From Paractinoplanes aksuensis (GTDB taxonomy: Bacteria > Actinomycetota > Actinomycetes > Mycobacteriales > Micromonosporaceae): a stretch of DNA of 64,000 nucleotides. Position 1 is the stretch's first letter, and the number at the start of each line of letters is the position of its first letter. Shown piece by piece: positions 26,494 through 35,093 of this stretch. The stretch lies in NCBI RefSeq assembly GCF_024137025.1, contig NZ_JAMYJR010000003.1:124001-188000 (forward strand). The letters run 5' to 3'. A program made the position numbers and the translations under genes. A model generated the notes under the pieces. It worked only from the letters and a program-made list of their open reading frames with translations, had not been told where the DNA came from and made no database searches.

Positions 26494-27456
26494 ATGCTCG
26501 TATCCCGTCTGCACGCCGCTGGTGACGTACGCCTGCACCAGGAGCCCGAGCCGTCCGGCGACGGCACTCTCGTCGAGGTGACCTCGGTCGGGATCTGCGG
26601 GTCGGACCTGCACTGGTTCACCGAGGGCGGAATAGGCGACGCGGTGCCGGCGAAGCCCCTGGTGCTCGGGCACGAGATGGCCGGGGTCATCCGCGGTGGG
26701 GCCGACGACGGCGTACGCGTGGCGATCGACCCTTCGATCCCGTGTCACCACTGCGAGCCGTGCCTGTCCGGCTGGCCCAACCTCTGCCTGAACATCGTCT
26801 TCGCCGGGCACGGGGCGACCGACGGCGGCCTGCGCCAGCTGCTGACCTGGCCCGCGAACCGCCTGCACCGGCTGCCCGACTCGCTCTCCGACGACGACGG
26901 CGCGATGCTCGAGCCGCTGGGGGTGGCCCTGCACGCGTACGACCTGGCCAAAGTGCGGATGGCGTCGACGGTGGCCGTCGTCGGGTGCGGCCCGATCGGC
27001 CTGCTGCTCGTGCAGCTGGCGTTCCGCGGTGGCGCGACCCGGGTGCTGGTGGCCGAACCGCTGCCGCACCGGCTGGCCGCTGCGGTCGAGATGGGCGCCG
27101 TCCCGATCGAGGACGACGCCGCCGCCGACGTGGTGTTCGAGGTGTCGGGCTCAGAGGCGGCCGTGGACCGGGCGCTGCGGGTGGCCCGGCCCGGGGCGCG
27201 GGTGGTGCTGGTCGGCATCCCGGACGGCGACACCACGACGTTCAGCGCCTCGATCGCCCGCCGCAAGGGGCTGACCCTGGTCACGGCCCGGCGGATGGGT
27301 GAGGTCTATCCGCGGGCGATCGCCCTGGCCGAACAGAAGCTGGTCGATCTCGGCTCGGTGGTGAGCGACAGCTATCCACTCTCGGCGGTGGCCGATGCGT
27401 TCGGGGCGGCGGCCGCGCGTACGGGCCTGAAGGTGGTTGTCCACCCCAACGGTTAA
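26494..27456 (+). CDS. zinc-dependent alcohol dehydrogenase, idonate/sorbitol dehydrogenase type
   Basis: A 320-residue medium-chain dehydrogenase. The catalytic zinc region is VGICGSDLHWF and LGHEMAGVI. The structural zinc site has four Cys in PCHHCEPCLSGWPNLC at about residues 87-102. The Rossmann fold starts VAVVGCGPIGLLLVQ near 166. The sequence pattern is closest to L-idonate 5-dehydrogenase and sorbitol dehydrogenase, suggesting a sugar acid or polyol substrate with NAD(P). It is divergent from the GH5 gene and probably monocistronic. Confidence 0.88.
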   Translation: MLVSRLHAAGDVRLHQEPEPSGDGTLVEVTSVGICGSDLHWFTEGGIGDAVPAKPLVLGHEMAGVIRGGADDGVRVAIDPSIPCHHCEPCLSGWPNLCLNIVFAGHGATDGGLRQLLTWPANRLHRLPDSLSDDDGAMLEPLGVALHAYDLAKVRMASTVAVVGCGPIGLLLVQLAFRGGATRVLVAEPLPHRLAAAVEMGAVPIEDDAAADVVFEVSGSEAAVDRALRVARPGARVVLVGIPDGDTTTFSASIARRKGLTLVTARRMGEVYPRAIALAEQKLVDLGSVVSDSYPLSAVADAFGAAAARTGLKVVVHPNG

Positions 27457-27625
27457 TCCATTGTCCGGCAGCGAGCCGGACCCTACCGTAGAGATCACCA
27501 ACGGGTCGGGAGTTCGGATGCTCTTTCTCAAGTCGCACGGTGGCGTGGCCGCCGTGTGTCCCGACCGCATATCCGGGTGACGCTCCAGCGGCGCTTCCCG
27601 GACGTACGTTCAAGGAGGTGACCCG

Positions 27626-28069
27626 GTGAGTGATGTGCTGGTGCTCAACGCCGACCTGGGGCCGCTGCACCGGGTGAGTCTGCGCCACGCCGTGCGGATG
27701 CTGGTGCGGCAGGTGGCCGAGGTGCACGAGGCCCGCCCCGACAGTGTCATCGGCGTGTGGCCGGTCCCGACGGTGGTGCGGCTCGTTTCGTACGTGGTGA
27801 CCCGCTGGCGTCACAGCCGGGGCCCCTCGTGGTCCCGGGCCGGGGTGCTGGCCCGCGACGGCCGGCGCTGCGCCTACTGCGGCCGCGCCGCGTCCACGAT
27901 CGACCACGTGCTGCCCCGCTCGCGCGGCGGCGCCAACAGCTGGCTCAACACGGTGGCCGCCTGTTACGCGTGCAACCAGCGCAAAGGCGACCGTACGCCG
28001 GCCGAGGCGCGCATGCCCCTGCGTGTCACGCCGGTCGGCCCGACGTGGGTGTCGTTCGCCCGGCTATAA
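27626..28069 (+). CDS. HNH endonuclease family protein
   Basis: A 147-residue HNH protein. The C-terminal part has CAYCGRAASTIDHVLPRSRG, NSWLNTVAACYACNQRKGDR: two CxxC pairs and the DH...N...H core of the nuclease. The N-terminus (DVLVLNADLGPLHRVSLRHA) is conserved in a large actinobacterial group whose role is not settled. No toxin partner, integrase or phage gene adjoins it. The ribosome site AAGGAGGT (27612-27619) supports the GTG start. Confidence 0.9.
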   Translation: MSDVLVLNADLGPLHRVSLRHAVRMLVRQVAEVHEARPDSVIGVWPVPTVVRLVSYVVTRWRHSRGPSWSRAGVLARDGRRCAYCGRAASTIDHVLPRSRGGANSWLNTVAACYACNQRKGDRTPAEARMPLRVTPVGPTWVSFARL

Positions 28070-28136
28070 CCGCTCACTATTGCTCAAGCGTCATCAATAG
28101 TTCCGCTGCAGTGCCGGCCCCGCCACGCTGATCGTC

Positions 28137-28694
28137 ATGACCACAGGCAACGCACGACTCGGCGTCGACATCGGCCGGGTCATCATCGACGGTGGTGGCC
28201 CGGGCGGGGCCGACACACAGTTCTTCAGCGGGGACACGGCTCGGATGCTGGCGACTCCGGCCGTACCGGAAGCTCTGGAGACTTTGGCCCGGCTCGTGCC
28301 GCTCTTCGAGGAAGTGTGGCTGATCTCGAAGTGCGGCGAGCGGGTGCAGCGCCGCACCCGGCAGTGGCTCGACCACCACGACTTCGCCGCCCGTACCGGC
28401 ATCCCGCGCGACCACCTGCGCTTCTGCCGGCGCCGGCCGGACAAGGCGATCCACTGCGCCGAACTCAGGATCACGCACTTCGTCGACGACAAGGCGGACG
28501 TGCACACGGCGCTGCGCGGCATCGTGGAGCACAGGTATCTCTTCGGGCCGCAGCGAGCCCCGGCACCGGCCGGAGTCGTGCCCACCCGAACCTGGCGCGA
28601 GGTCGAGGCTCAGCTCACGAAGGCTCAGCTCACGAAGGCGCCCCGGCGCGCTGGCGCAGCGCCGGGGCGGTTCACAGGGCACGCCCGTCCGTAG
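28137..28694 (+). CDS. HAD-like hydrolase family protein
   Basis: The 185-residue protein has LGVDIGRVIIDG at the start and VWLISKCGERV in the middle. THFVDDKADVHTALRG near residue 120 matches HAD motif IV. Motif I is DxG rather than DxD, so phosphatase activity is uncertain. The C-terminal ~35 residues include a duplicated AQLTK (15-bp tandem repeat at 28608-28637) and then read straight through a strong hairpin at 28639-28669. The native protein may have ended earlier. The product's substrate is unknown. Confidence 0.65.
   Translation: MTTGNARLGVDIGRVIIDGGGPGGADTQFFSGDTARMLATPAVPEALETLARLVPLFEEVWLISKCGERVQRRTRQWLDHHDFAARTGIPRDHLRFCRRRPDKAIHCAELRITHFVDDKADVHTALRGIVEHRYLFGPQRAPAPAGVVPTRTWREVEAQLTKAQLTKAPRRAGAAPGRFTGHARP
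28639..28669 (+). terminator. strong hairpin inside 3' end of HAD-like gene
   Basis: CGCCCCGGCGC and GCGCCGGGGCG form a perfect 11-bp stem with a 9-base loop, 25 bases before the stop codon of the frame. It has the form of an actinobacterial terminator, though without a T-tract. Confidence 0.5.
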
Positions 28695-28727
28695 CCGGGG
28701 GACCAACGGACGGACGGCCCCGGCTTG

Positions 28728-28943
28728 CTACCAGCGGCGGCGCTTCTTGTAGTGGCCGTGGTGCCGGTAGTGACCGTGATGCTTGTAGTGGCCGTGATGG
28801 CCGTAGGTGGGCGGCGGCCCGTACGCGCCGTGGCCGTAGCCGCCGTGGCCGTAGCCACCCTGGCGGTAGTGACCGTGGTGGCCCCGCTTCTGCAGCTTCG
28901 ACGCGATCAGCGACATCAGCATTCTCTTGATGGAACCGCTCAA
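28728..28943 (-). CDS. His/Gly/Tyr-rich microprotein
   Basis: A 71-residue protein. The first ~20 residues (MSGSIKRMLMSLIASKLQKR) look like an amphipathic helix. The remainder is HGHY/GYGH repeats (GHHGHYRQGGYGHGGYGHG and KHHGHYRHHGHYKK) ending in KKRRRW. A good ribosome site AGGAGG lies five bases before a TTG codon at 28943, which I take as the start. The many His could bind Zn, Ni or Cu, and the basic end could bind nucleic acid or membrane. Both are guesses, and no family is recognised. Confidence 0.65.
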   Translation of the reverse strand: MSGSIKRMLMSLIASKLQKRGHHGHYRQGGYGHGGYGHGAYGPPPTYGHHGHYKHHGHYRHHGHYKKRRRW

Positions 28944-29002
28944 CGTGCCTCCTCGACTGGTGACTACCACGGTAGGTGGCCAAGTCCAGTACAGCCTGTG
29001 AC

Positions 29003-29374
29003 CTAGCTGGCTGTTTCCTGAGACCGGGGCTGGTCCACGCGGTATTCCTCGACCAGGCCGGCCAGGATGTCCCTCGTCCGGTGGAGGTCTTCGATCTGTT
29101 TGTTCACCCGGTCGAGTTCCGAGGTCAGGCGGTCGGCCAGCCAAGGCGTACGGATGGCTTCGTTGCTGATGCAGGGCAGCACGTCCAGGATGGCCGCGCT
29201 GTTGAGACCGGCCGAGAGCAGCGACTGGATCAGCGAGACCCGGTCCACCGCCGTCGACGGATAGTGCCGCTGCCCGCCGCCGCTGCGGGTGCTGGCCAGC
29301 AGGCCCTGCTCCTCGTAGTAGCGCAACGAGCGGGCGCTCGCCCCCGTCGCCGCGGAAAGATCGCCGATACGCAT
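29003..29374 (-). CDS. MerR family transcriptional regulator
   Basis: The 123-residue protein has the MerR winged helix at residues 1-70 (MRIGDLSAATGASARSLRYY, EEQGLLASTRSGGGQRHYP) and a coiled-coil helix (RLTSELDRVNKQIEDLHRTR). No metal-binding Cys cluster follows, so the signal is probably an organic or redox compound. It is divergent from an old-yellow-enzyme gene and should control it through the dyad at 29387-29410. Confidence 0.9.
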   Translation of the reverse strand: MRIGDLSAATGASARSLRYYEEQGLLASTRSGGGQRHYPSTAVDRVSLIQSLLSAGLNSAAILDVLPCISNEAIRTPWLADRLTSELDRVNKQIEDLHRTRDILAGLVEEYRVDQPRSQETAS

Positions 29375-29386
29375 TTTCCGAAAGTG

Positions 29387-29410
29387 CTTGACCCTCACAC
29401 GGATGTCAAG
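29387..29410 (+). promoter_or_regulatory. MerR-type operator in long-spacer promoter
   Basis: CTTGAC and GTCAAG form a dyad separated by 12 bases. It starts within the -35 (TTGACC, 29388-29393), and the -10 TAGCGT is at 29414-29419, a 20-bp spacer. Overlong spacers with a central dyad are the known architecture of MerR-activated promoters. The -10 is six bases before the ATG at 29426, so the message is leaderless. Confidence 0.65.
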
Positions 29411-29425
29411 TTTTAGCGTGGTGCC

Positions 29426-30424
29426 ATGACCACCACATCGGCCCTGATCGAGCCCGTCACCCTCGCCGGCCTGTCGCTGACCAGCCCCTTCGTCATGGCC
29501 CCGATGACCCGCGAACACTCGCCGGGCGGGGTGCCGACGCCGGAGGTCGCCGCCTACTACCGCCGCCGGGCCGAGAACGGGGTCGGCCTGATCATCACCG
29601 AGGGCGTGCTCGTCGACCACCCCAGCGCCGGGCACCAGCGCGACGTCCCGCGGCTCACGCCGGGCGCCGCGGAGGCCGGGTGGCGCCACGTCACGGCCGA
29701 GGTGCACGCGGCCGGCGGCCGGATCGCGGCCCAGCTGTGGCACCTGGGCAGCCAGTTCGAGGGCGACCAGGCCTGGACGCCGCGGACCATGACCACGGCC
29801 GACCGCGAAACCCTCCTCCGGGCGTACGCCGAAGCCGCTCGCGTCGCCGTCCGGGCCGGATTCGACGCGGTCGAGGTGCACGCCGCGCACGGCTACCTGC
29901 TGGACGAGTTCCTGTGGCCGGTGACCAACCCGGGCGGACGGCACCGGGACTTCCCGGCCCAGGTGGTGCGGGCGATCCGGGCCGAGATCCCCGCCTGCGT
30001 GCCGCTGATCGTCCGGTTCTCCCAGTTCAAGGAGCGCGACTACAGCGCCCGCATCGCTTCGACGCCGGACGAGCTGGGCCTCCTTCTGGAGGGATTCCGG
30101 GCCGCCGGCGCCGACGTGCTGCACGCCTCGCAACGCCGCTTCTGGGAGCCGGTGTTCGACGGCAGCGACCGCAACCTGGCCGGCTGGGCCAAACACCTCA
30201 CCGGCCTGCCGGCGATCACCGTCGGCTCGATCGGGCTCACCCGCGACTTCGCCCGCTCCGACCGGATGCGCGAACTGCTCGACCGGCGCGCCCGCGGCGA
30301 GTACGACCTGATGGCGCTGGGCCGGGTGCTGCTGGGCAACCCGGCCTGGGTGCGACTGGCCGAGGCGGGCCGGCTCGACGAGATCAACGACTACCGCAAG
30401 GCTGACCAGGACCAGTACTCCTGA
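29426..30424 (+). CDS. old yellow enzyme family alkene reductase
   Basis: The 332-residue protein is an FMN-dependent NADH:flavin oxidoreductase of the OYE family. It opens PVTLAGLSLTSPFVMAPMTR and has AAQLWHLGSQ. The barrel carries FDAVEVHAAHGYLLDEFLWP (the conserved HxAHGYLLxxFL) near residue 150, and GRVLLGNPAWV at the C-terminal phosphate site. It likely reduces activated C=C bonds of electrophilic compounds using NAD(P)H. The divergent MerR regulator and the operator suggest induction by its substrate or by oxidative stress. Confidence 0.92.
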   Translation: MTTTSALIEPVTLAGLSLTSPFVMAPMTREHSPGGVPTPEVAAYYRRRAENGVGLIITEGVLVDHPSAGHQRDVPRLTPGAAEAGWRHVTAEVHAAGGRIAAQLWHLGSQFEGDQAWTPRTMTTADRETLLRAYAEAARVAVRAGFDAVEVHAAHGYLLDEFLWPVTNPGGRHRDFPAQVVRAIRAEIPACVPLIVRFSQFKERDYSARIASTPDELGLLLEGFRAAGADVLHASQRRFWEPVFDGSDRNLAGWAKHLTGLPAITVGSIGLTRDFARSDRMRELLDRRARGEYDLMALGRVLLGNPAWVRLAEAGRLDEINDYRKADQDQYS

Positions 30425-30465
30425 AATCCAGCGGGACGTGTGCTCCGCTTGGTGCAATTGTCGCC

Positions 30466-33400
30466 ATGGGTGCAGAAACGCCGCGAGCGGCCGTCCGCGC
30501 CTGGCGGGACGGGCTGGTCAACCTGGACGCCGGCAACCGGCTGCTGAACCACCGCCCGTCCGCGACCGGGAGCCTGGCCATCACCGGGCCCGCCGCCCCG
30601 GAGCTCGTCGCGGCGCTGGGGGAGGGGCGGGCGTACGGGTTCCTGCCGGCCGGCGCCAAACCGGCCCCCGGGTGCCTGTTCCGCACCGGGCTGGGGGCGG
30701 TGCCGCTCGGCACGACGTTGCGGCGGCTGCTGCGTCGATCGCGGCAGGACCTGCTCGATCGGGGGGTGGCCACGCTGCACCTGGCGGTGGGGGCGCTGCA
30801 TTGGCGGGACGAGGAGGAGATTCCGTACGCCAGTCCGGTCCTGCTGCTGCCGGTCGAGCTGGTGACACGGGGGCCGGGCGACGTGCCGCAGCTGCGCGGG
30901 CGGGACGACGAGGCGGTGGTGAATCCGGCGCTGGTGTTGCGGTTGCGGCGGATGGGGATCGTGGCGCCGGGGCTCTCGGGGCTGGACGTGCGGGGGTACC
31001 TGGAGGAGTTGCGCGCGACTGTCAGTAACCGGGACTGGCGGGCGGACGAGAGCCTGATCCTGTCGTGCTTCAGCTTCCACAAGGAGGCGATGTATCGCGA
31101 CCTGCTCGACAACGAGGCGCGGATCGTGGGACATCCGCTGGTGGCGGCGCTGGCCGGGGTGGCACCGGCCGGTGCTGCGCCGGGCGGGGCGGCGCTGGGC
31201 GGGGCGGCGCTGGGCGAGGGCAGGAGCGCAGAAGTTGGCACGGCTGCGGGCGGGATTGCCTGTGGACAAACGGTTTTTGACGAGTTTGGCGGCGTAGAAT
31301 CTGCCACCACCTCCCCCACCCTTGGTGGGCGGGCCGTGCACAGTGGCGAGCGGACCGTGAACAGCCCGGGCGTCTTCGAGCTGCCGTTCGTGCTCGATGC
31401 GGATGCCACGCAACGGGCCTGTGTCGAGGCCGCCGTCGCCGGCCGCAGCTTCGTGCTCGACGGCCCGCCCGGCACCGGTAAATCGCAGACGATCGCCAAC
31501 ATGATCGGCTGCCTCCTGCACGCCGGGAAGCGCGTCCTGTTCGTCTCCGAGAAGGCCGCCGCCCTCGAGGTCGTGCGGAACCGGCTGGCCGCGGTCGGCC
31601 TCGACCCGTACCTGCTGGAACTGCACAGCCACAAGGCGACCCGCAAAGAGGTGGCCCGGGCCCTGGCCGACTCGATCGAGCGGACACCCGTCCCGCCCAC
31701 CGCCGGCCGGGTGGACCGGGCCCGCCTGCGTGAGCTGACCCGGCTCCTGGACGACTACGCCCGCGCGATGAACGAGCGCCGCGACCCCCTGGGCCGCACG
31801 CTCCACGAGGCCCTGGGGGAGTGCGTCCGCCTGGCCGACCTCCCCGCCGCCCCCATGCCCCCCGACCCCGGACTCGACCCGGAACGCCTGCGCCAGATGC
31901 TGGACGCCGCCGACGAGCTGGCCCGTTGCCGCCGCGCGGCCGCCGAGGACTTCCCTTGGCGCGGAGTCATCGCCACCGAGCCCCTGCACGACACAGTCAG
32001 CCGAGCCGCGGCCGCACGACGCGCTCTCGACGCGGCCCTGGAGCCGTACGACGAGACGCACGACCCTCGCACCCTGGCCGCCTTGGTCACGCTCACGGGT
32101 AACCGCCCCACCACCGTTCCCGACGAGTGGCTGTCGGCCCCCACCACCGACCCGATCGACCGCGCCGCCGACCAGCTGCGCAGTTTCACCGACGCGGCCC
32201 GCCAGGCGCGCGAAGCAGCCGGCGTCGACTGGCAAGAGCTGCCCGACCTCAATCCGCCCGCCCTGGAACAGACCACGTTGACCGCCTCCGCCGCCGAGGC
32301 CGCCGCCCGCCGCAACACTGTGGAGGCGGCCGCCCTCGAGGAGATGCTGCGCGAGGCGGCCCCGCTCGCCGTCCGGCTCGGGTTGACCGAGGTGGCCACG
32401 TTCGCCGAGCTGGCCCGGTTCGGGGCGCTGGCCGAGCTGGCCGCCCGGACCCACCGGCCCGAGCCGTTCTGGTTCGGGCCGGGTGTGCTGAGCGGGGTGG
32501 CCGAGGCCGCGGCCGTGCTGCGCCGCTGCGCCGAGGCGGTGGGGGCGACCGGGGCCGAGTGCCGCCGCTGGTTCCTCGACACGATCGTCGACCAGCCGGT
32601 GGAGCAGCTGGCCGACCGGCTCGCCCATGAGCACCGCGGCCTGCGCAAGCTGCTGCCCGCGTACCGCCGGGACTGGGACGCCGTCGCCGGGTTCGCGCTG
32701 CCCTCGGTGTCGCCGGGCGACGCCGTGGCCCATGTCGGTGCGGCCGTGGCCTGGCAGCGGGCGCTGCGGGAACGGGCCGCGGCCGAGCGCCAGTACGCCC
32801 CGCTGCTCGGGCGCTACCGGCGGGACGAGTTCGCGGTCGAGGACGCGCTGCGGACGGCGGCCGACCTGGTGCGGCTGTGCCCGCCCGACGCGCTGCCGGC
32901 CGCGGCCGACCTGATCTGCCGCCCCGACCCCGTCCTGGCCCGGCTGGCCACCCAGGCCCGGATCGTCGCCGGGTGGGAGGCGCCTGCGGAGACCTTGAGC
33001 TACGCCGCCGCTCGTCGCCGCGCCGCCATCGGGCCGCTGACCGAGGCGGCCACGGTTCTCGCGGCTTTCGACACGGCCCTGGGCCGGCACGTCGACCTGG
33101 CCGAGGCCGACCATCTGGCCCGGTTGCGCGCCACCGTGGTCTTCCACGCGACCGATGTCGACGAGGATGCGGTCGCCTGGGCCCGGGAGGCGCGCGGGAA
33201 GACGCTCATCGAGGGCGACGGCCCGGCCCTCACCGGGTGTGTCGACGCCTGGGAGAACGCCCGCGACGCCGTGGCCGCGGCCTTCGCCCCCGGCACAGAG
33301 ATCGACGAGGACCTTCTGACCCGGCTGCGGGACGACCCGCACGGGCAGCAGGAGTGGCTCGGTTACGCGCACGCGCGGACGGTTCTGGCCGACAGCACGG

Positions 33401-35031
33401 CCGAGTTCTGCCTGGAGTTGCCGTCCGAGCAGATCCGGCCGGTCGTCGAGCGAGCACTGTGGACGGCCTGGGTCGACGCCGTGGTCCGCGACGACAAGCG
33501 CCTGCGACCCGTCGACGGGCTCGAGCGGGACCGCCTGGTCGACGAGTTCCGCACCCTGGACGCGGCGCTGGCCGTCGAGGCGCCCGCCGTCATCGGCGCC
33601 GCGGTCGACGCGCGCCGGGCCGGCGGGCCGGACGAGATCGCCCTGCTGCGGCGCGAGGGCCGCAAGCAGAGCCGGCATCTACCCGTACGGGATCTGATCG
33701 GCCAGGCCCGGACGGCCGTGCAGACGGCCAAGCCCTGTTTCCTGATGTCGCCGCTCGCGGTCAGCCAGTACCTGCCGCCCGACCTGACGTTCGACGTCGT
33801 CATCTTCGACGAGGCGTCCCAGATCGCGCCGGCCGACGCCATCAACTGCATCTACCGGGCCGGCGCGCTGATCGCGGCGGGCGACGACCGTCAGTTGCCG
33901 CCGACGTCGTTCTTCTCGACCCGGTCCGACCGGGACGACGGCACCGACGTCAACGACTTCCAGTCCGTGCTGGAGCTGGCCGAGGCGTGCGGCGCGTTCC
34001 CCGGGCTCGGGCTGGGCTGGCATTACCGCAGCCGGCACGAGGCCTTGATCGCGTTCGCCAACCACCGCTTCTATCAGGGCCGGCTGCTCACCTTCCCGGG
34101 CGCCAACGCCGACCCCGAGACCGGCGTCGAGCTGGTACCGGCGGCCGGCGTCTACCGGCGGGGCGGGGCGCGGGACAACCCGGTCGAGGCGGAGGCGGTC
34201 GCCGGGCGGATCATCGCGTGCCTGACCACGCGGCCCGAGCTGTCGCTGGGCGTGGTCACGTTCTCGGTGGCCCAGGCCGAGGCGATCGAGGCGGCCGTGG
34301 AACGGGCCGCCGCCCGGCATCCGGGGCTCGAACGGTTCCTCGACGGCGACCGGCTCACCGGCTTCTTCGTCAAGAGCCTCGAGTCGGTGCAGGGCGACGA
34401 GCGCGATGTGATGATCTTCTCGATCGGGTACGGCCGCGACGAGCAGGGCCGGGTCAGCACCAACTTCGGCGCCCTCAATCAGCCCAACGGCTGGCGGCGG
34501 CTCAACGTCGCCATCACCCGGGCCCGGCGGCGCGTCGAGATCATCTCGTCGATTCGCGCGCGCGACCTGCCCGAGTCGGCCAATCCGGGCGTACGACACC
34601 TGGCCGCGTACCTGGAACATGCCGAGCGCGGCCTCGCCGCCGCCCCGGTCCGGGCCGTCACCGCCGATCCTTTCGTGTCCTCGGTGCTCGCGACCGTGCG
34701 GTCGTGGGGGTACGACGCGAACGTCTCCGTGGGAGGTCAGGGGTATCGCGTGGACATCGGCGTGCGGCATCCGACGCCGGGCCACGGCTACGTGCTCGGC
34801 ATCGAATGCGACGGCCCGCGCTACGGCGCGATCGGCGCCGCCCGCGACCGCGACCGCCTGACCCACGACGTGCTGACCGGGCTCGGCTGGCGGCGGCACC
34901 GCGTCTGGGGCACGGCCTGGCACCACGACCGGGTGAGCGAACAGGACCGGTTGCGCGCGGCCATCGAGGCCGCCGTGGGGCCGCTGCCCGCGCGTCGCAA
35001 AGGTTTGCTGCGCCTGCAGCCGGTGGGCTGA
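30466..35031 (+). CDS. DUF4011-type SF1 helicase with C-terminal nuclease-like domain
   Basis: A 1521-residue protein. The N-terminus (WRDGLVNLDAGNRLLNHRPS) matches DUF4011 proteins. The SF1 (UPF1-like) helicase core has Walker A GPPGTGKS at ~333, Walker B FDEASQI at ~1113, SLESVQGDERDVMIFSIGYG at ~1305 and RLNVAITRARRRVEI at ~1345. A long helical region separates Walker A from Walker B. The last ~110 residues (SWGYDANVSVGGQGYRVDIG, then GIECDGPRYG) look like the PD-(D/E)xK/VSR fold attached to such helicases. A Gly/Ala-rich insert (~229-301) contains 15-bp repeats. Related helicase-nucleases occur in anti-phage loci, but no defence role is shown here. A WD40 gene follows. Confidence 0.85.
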   Translation: MGAETPRAAVRAWRDGLVNLDAGNRLLNHRPSATGSLAITGPAAPELVAALGEGRAYGFLPAGAKPAPGCLFRTGLGAVPLGTTLRRLLRRSRQDLLDRGVATLHLAVGALHWRDEEEIPYASPVLLLPVELVTRGPGDVPQLRGRDDEAVVNPALVLRLRRMGIVAPGLSGLDVRGYLEELRATVSNRDWRADESLILSCFSFHKEAMYRDLLDNEARIVGHPLVAALAGVAPAGAAPGGAALGGAALGEGRSAEVGTAAGGIACGQTVFDEFGGVESATTSPTLGGRAVHSGERTVNSPGVFELPFVLDADATQRACVEAAVAGRSFVLDGPPGTGKSQTIANMIGCLLHAGKRVLFVSEKAAALEVVRNRLAAVGLDPYLLELHSHKATRKEVARALADSIERTPVPPTAGRVDRARLRELTRLLDDYARAMNERRDPLGRTLHEALGECVRLADLPAAPMPPDPGLDPERLRQMLDAADELARCRRAAAEDFPWRGVIATEPLHDTVSRAAAARRALDAALEPYDETHDPRTLAALVTLTGNRPTTVPDEWLSAPTTDPIDRAADQLRSFTDAARQAREAAGVDWQELPDLNPPALEQTTLTASAAEAAARRNTVEAAALEEMLREAAPLAVRLGLTEVATFAELARFGALAELAARTHRPEPFWFGPGVLSGVAEAAAVLRRCAEAVGATGAECRRWFLDTIVDQPVEQLADRLAHEHRGLRKLLPAYRRDWDAVAGFALPSVSPGDAVAHVGAAVAWQRALRERAAAERQYAPLLGRYRRDEFAVEDALRTAADLVRLCPPDALPAAADLICRPDPVLARLATQARIVAGWEAPAETLSYAAARRRAAIGPLTEAATVLAAFDTALGRHVDLAEADHLARLRATVVFHATDVDEDAVAWAREARGKTLIEGDGPALTGCVDAWENARDAVAAAFAPGTEIDEDLLTRLRDDPHGQQEWLGYAHARTVLADSTAEFCLELPSEQIRPVVERALWTAWVDAVVRDDKRLRPVDGLERDRLVDEFRTLDAALAVEAPAVIGAAVDARRAGGPDEIALLRREGRKQSRHLPVRDLIGQARTAVQTAKPCFLMSPLAVSQYLPPDLTFDVVIFDEASQIAPADAINCIYRAGALIAAGDDRQLPPTSFFSTRSDRDDGTDVNDFQSVLELAEACGAFPGLGLGWHYRSRHEALIAFANHRFYQGRLLTFPGANADPETGVELVPAAGVYRRGGARDNPVEAEAVAGRIIACLTTRPELSLGVVTFSVAQAEAIEAAVERAAARHPGLERFLDGDRLTGFFVKSLESVQGDERDVMIFSIGYGRDEQGRVSTNFGALNQPNGWRRLNVAITRARRRVEIISSIRARDLPESANPGVRHLAAYLEHAERGLAAAPVRAVTADPFVSSVLATVRSWGYDANVSVGGQGYRVDIGVRHPTPGHGYVLGIECDGPRYGAIGAARDRDRLTHDVLTGLGWRRHRVWGTAWHHDRVSEQDRLRAAIEAAVGPLPARRKGLLRLQPVG
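31183..31216 (+). repeat. 15-bp in-frame repeats within helicase gene
   Basis: GGCGGGGCGGCGCTG occurs twice in tandem with a preceding degenerate unit, coding GGAALGGAALGEG. It belongs to a Gly/Ala-rich insert between the DUF4011 part and the helicase core. Confidence 0.6.
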
Positions 35032-35093
35032 CCGACCGCTAAGGACCGACTGCGGTATTGACTCATTGCGCCTTGGTGTCCAGCATATGTCGC

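Noticed and set aside
27626..28069. HNH gene as part of a homing or restriction system
   Set aside because: There is no methylase, intron, integrase or phage gene nearby, and this HNH group is a common stand-alone actinobacterial protein.
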